Assembly (NCBI GenBank): GCA_963575745.1
Contig: CAUYUJ010019906.1
Location: 42,501-67,444 of the forward strand
Source: Prorocentrum cordatum
Lineage: Eukaryota > Sar > Dinophyceae > Prorocentrales > Prorocentraceae
Direction of reading: 5' to 3'
Length of the DNA stretch: 24,944 nt
In this document: piece by piece, positions 24,107 through 24,944 of the stretch
How positions within the stretch are numbered: position 1 is the stretch's first letter
How the letters are laid out: each line of letters opens with the position of its first letter
Notes under the pieces: generated by a model
What the model was told of the DNA's origin: nothing
The model's input: only the letters and a program-made list of their open reading frames with translations
Databases searched by the model: none
Position numbers and translations under genes: made by a program

Positions 24107-24944
24107 TTCGCCCCCGAGTGCCCCCTCCGCCCCGGAGTGTGCAGGCCTCCCAGGTGGGTCTCTGGAGGTTCGTTTCCAAAGCTGCGGGTTGTCGGATGGT
24201 TTCGTTTGTTTTTGGAAGCTTTTCTGGCCTCGGCATGTTTCCTGGATCGCGCCGCATCGCCGATGGATCGGCGGTGCAGCGCGGTGTGGAGCCTGATTTT
24301 CTCCACGCCGACGTCGGCGATGCGGCGCGATTCTCCGACCCAGCCTACGGTTGGGAACGCTTGGTTAGCGTGCGCCGCCAGTTCTGGCCCACCACGCTTC
24401 GGCGCGACACGCTAGCCATGTCCCCATATTCAAGCATCAACGTTCCGGGCGTCCCCCAGCCTCCCGCAAAGCGGAGCGACATGCCGCCGTGACACGCTAA
24501 GCAACAATTTCCAGCAGCGCTCGGCCCCCATTCGGGAGGTCTCCAAGGGCCGCCCCCCCTGTGAGGACGAGGGCCCTCTGCGCCACCGCGCGCGGGGCAA
24601 ACTGGCCAGCGACGACTGGCAGGCCGCATCTTGGGCGTCGCGTAATGAGGGGGCGACAAATGGAGGGGGGGGGGGGTGCAGGCAGCGAGGGCTGCAGAAA
24701 AGGGACCATCTAGGGCCTCTCAGGGGGCCCGTCAGGCCCCCACAAGGGGGCCCTTCCGGGCCCGAGGAGTGCACCTTCCTTCCCCCCCATCAATCGCCCC
24801 CCCCCATTGAGCGACGCCCCAGCATCTCAATTCAGCCCTCCGGCTGCACTGCATTTCAACTGGCGGCGCCGCCGATTGGCCGATCGGGTTGGTTGGCTGG
24901 CTGCACTTCAGTTTTCCGTTTTAGAGCCGGCCCGGCTTAGGCTT
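24107..24944. other. Right-hand 840 bases, no supported gene
   Basis: A plus-strand frame ending at a TGA near 24492 includes protein-like sequence (DFLHADVGDAARFSDPAYGW, RLVSVRRQFWPTTLRR), but I recognise no family and see no start or splice support. The segment 24500-24660 is open on the minus strand without recognisable motifs. A G11 run lies near 24665 and C-rich runs near 24785 and 24800. Confidence 0.3.

Noticed and set aside
24013-24492. 160-residue plus-strand protein
   Set aside because: Starts inside the nested family B/A element and shows no recognisable domain. Part of it may be coding, but I cannot support it.

Overview
The window looks like nuclear DNA of a dinoflagellate, probably a GC-rich free-living type; the species cannot be told. 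The basis is very high GC, genes split into small exons, relics of retroelements of the kinds common in dinoflagellates, many short terminal-inverted-repeat (TIR) elements, and long triplet and pentamer microsatellites. A 100-base run of N at 2345-2444 is an assembly gap. Long overlapping open frames exist almost everywhere only because stop codons are rare at this GC, so most are not genes.

Layout. Positions 2-1125 hold three exons of a class I fructose-bisphosphate aldolase of the FdaB type, cut by two introns (212-411 and 751-937) that carry TIRs just inside their splice sites and share the same 5-base exon-junction sequence, AAGGT. This is the pattern of introners, that is, introns made by transposition. 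The aldolase lacks the usual Schiff-base lysine. A minisatellite (1142-1279) and short repeats follow.

From the gap to 7943 lies the main element, an almost complete tyrosine-recombinase retrotransposon of the DIRS/PAT type: Gag, then reverse transcriptase plus RNase H plus DNA methyltransferase in one frame, then an overlapping tyrosine recombinase. Behind it sits a perfect 44-base direct repeat separated by 92 bases, the B1-A2-B2 arrangement expected of split direct repeats. Gag and Pol share a frame with only TAA-ATG between them. A seven-T run causes one frameshift at the start of the RT domain.

7944-12430 contains a TA microsatellite, two minus-strand exons of an SF1-helicase-like gene, a 90-base tandem array, a tandem array of covarying hairpins, and two GAT/GAC tracts. 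From 12.4 kb to the end the window is a mosaic of dispersed short elements: family A (about 130 bp, 4 copies), family B (about 185 bp, about 11 copies), family C (183 bp, 2 copies), family D (2 copies). Five CTC/TCC tracts, a degraded LINE-like RT pseudogene (19110-20870) and a cysteine-rich frame probably from the C-terminus of a LINE-like protein (22669-23360) lie among them. One B copy sits inside an A copy, which gives their relative age.

Functionally there is one host metabolic gene at the left edge, remains of a helicase gene, and otherwise mobile DNA. The DIRS/PAT element is self-contained: Gag packages RNA, RT/RNase H copy it, the recombinase integrates the circular DNA, and the methyltransferase may modify element or host DNA.
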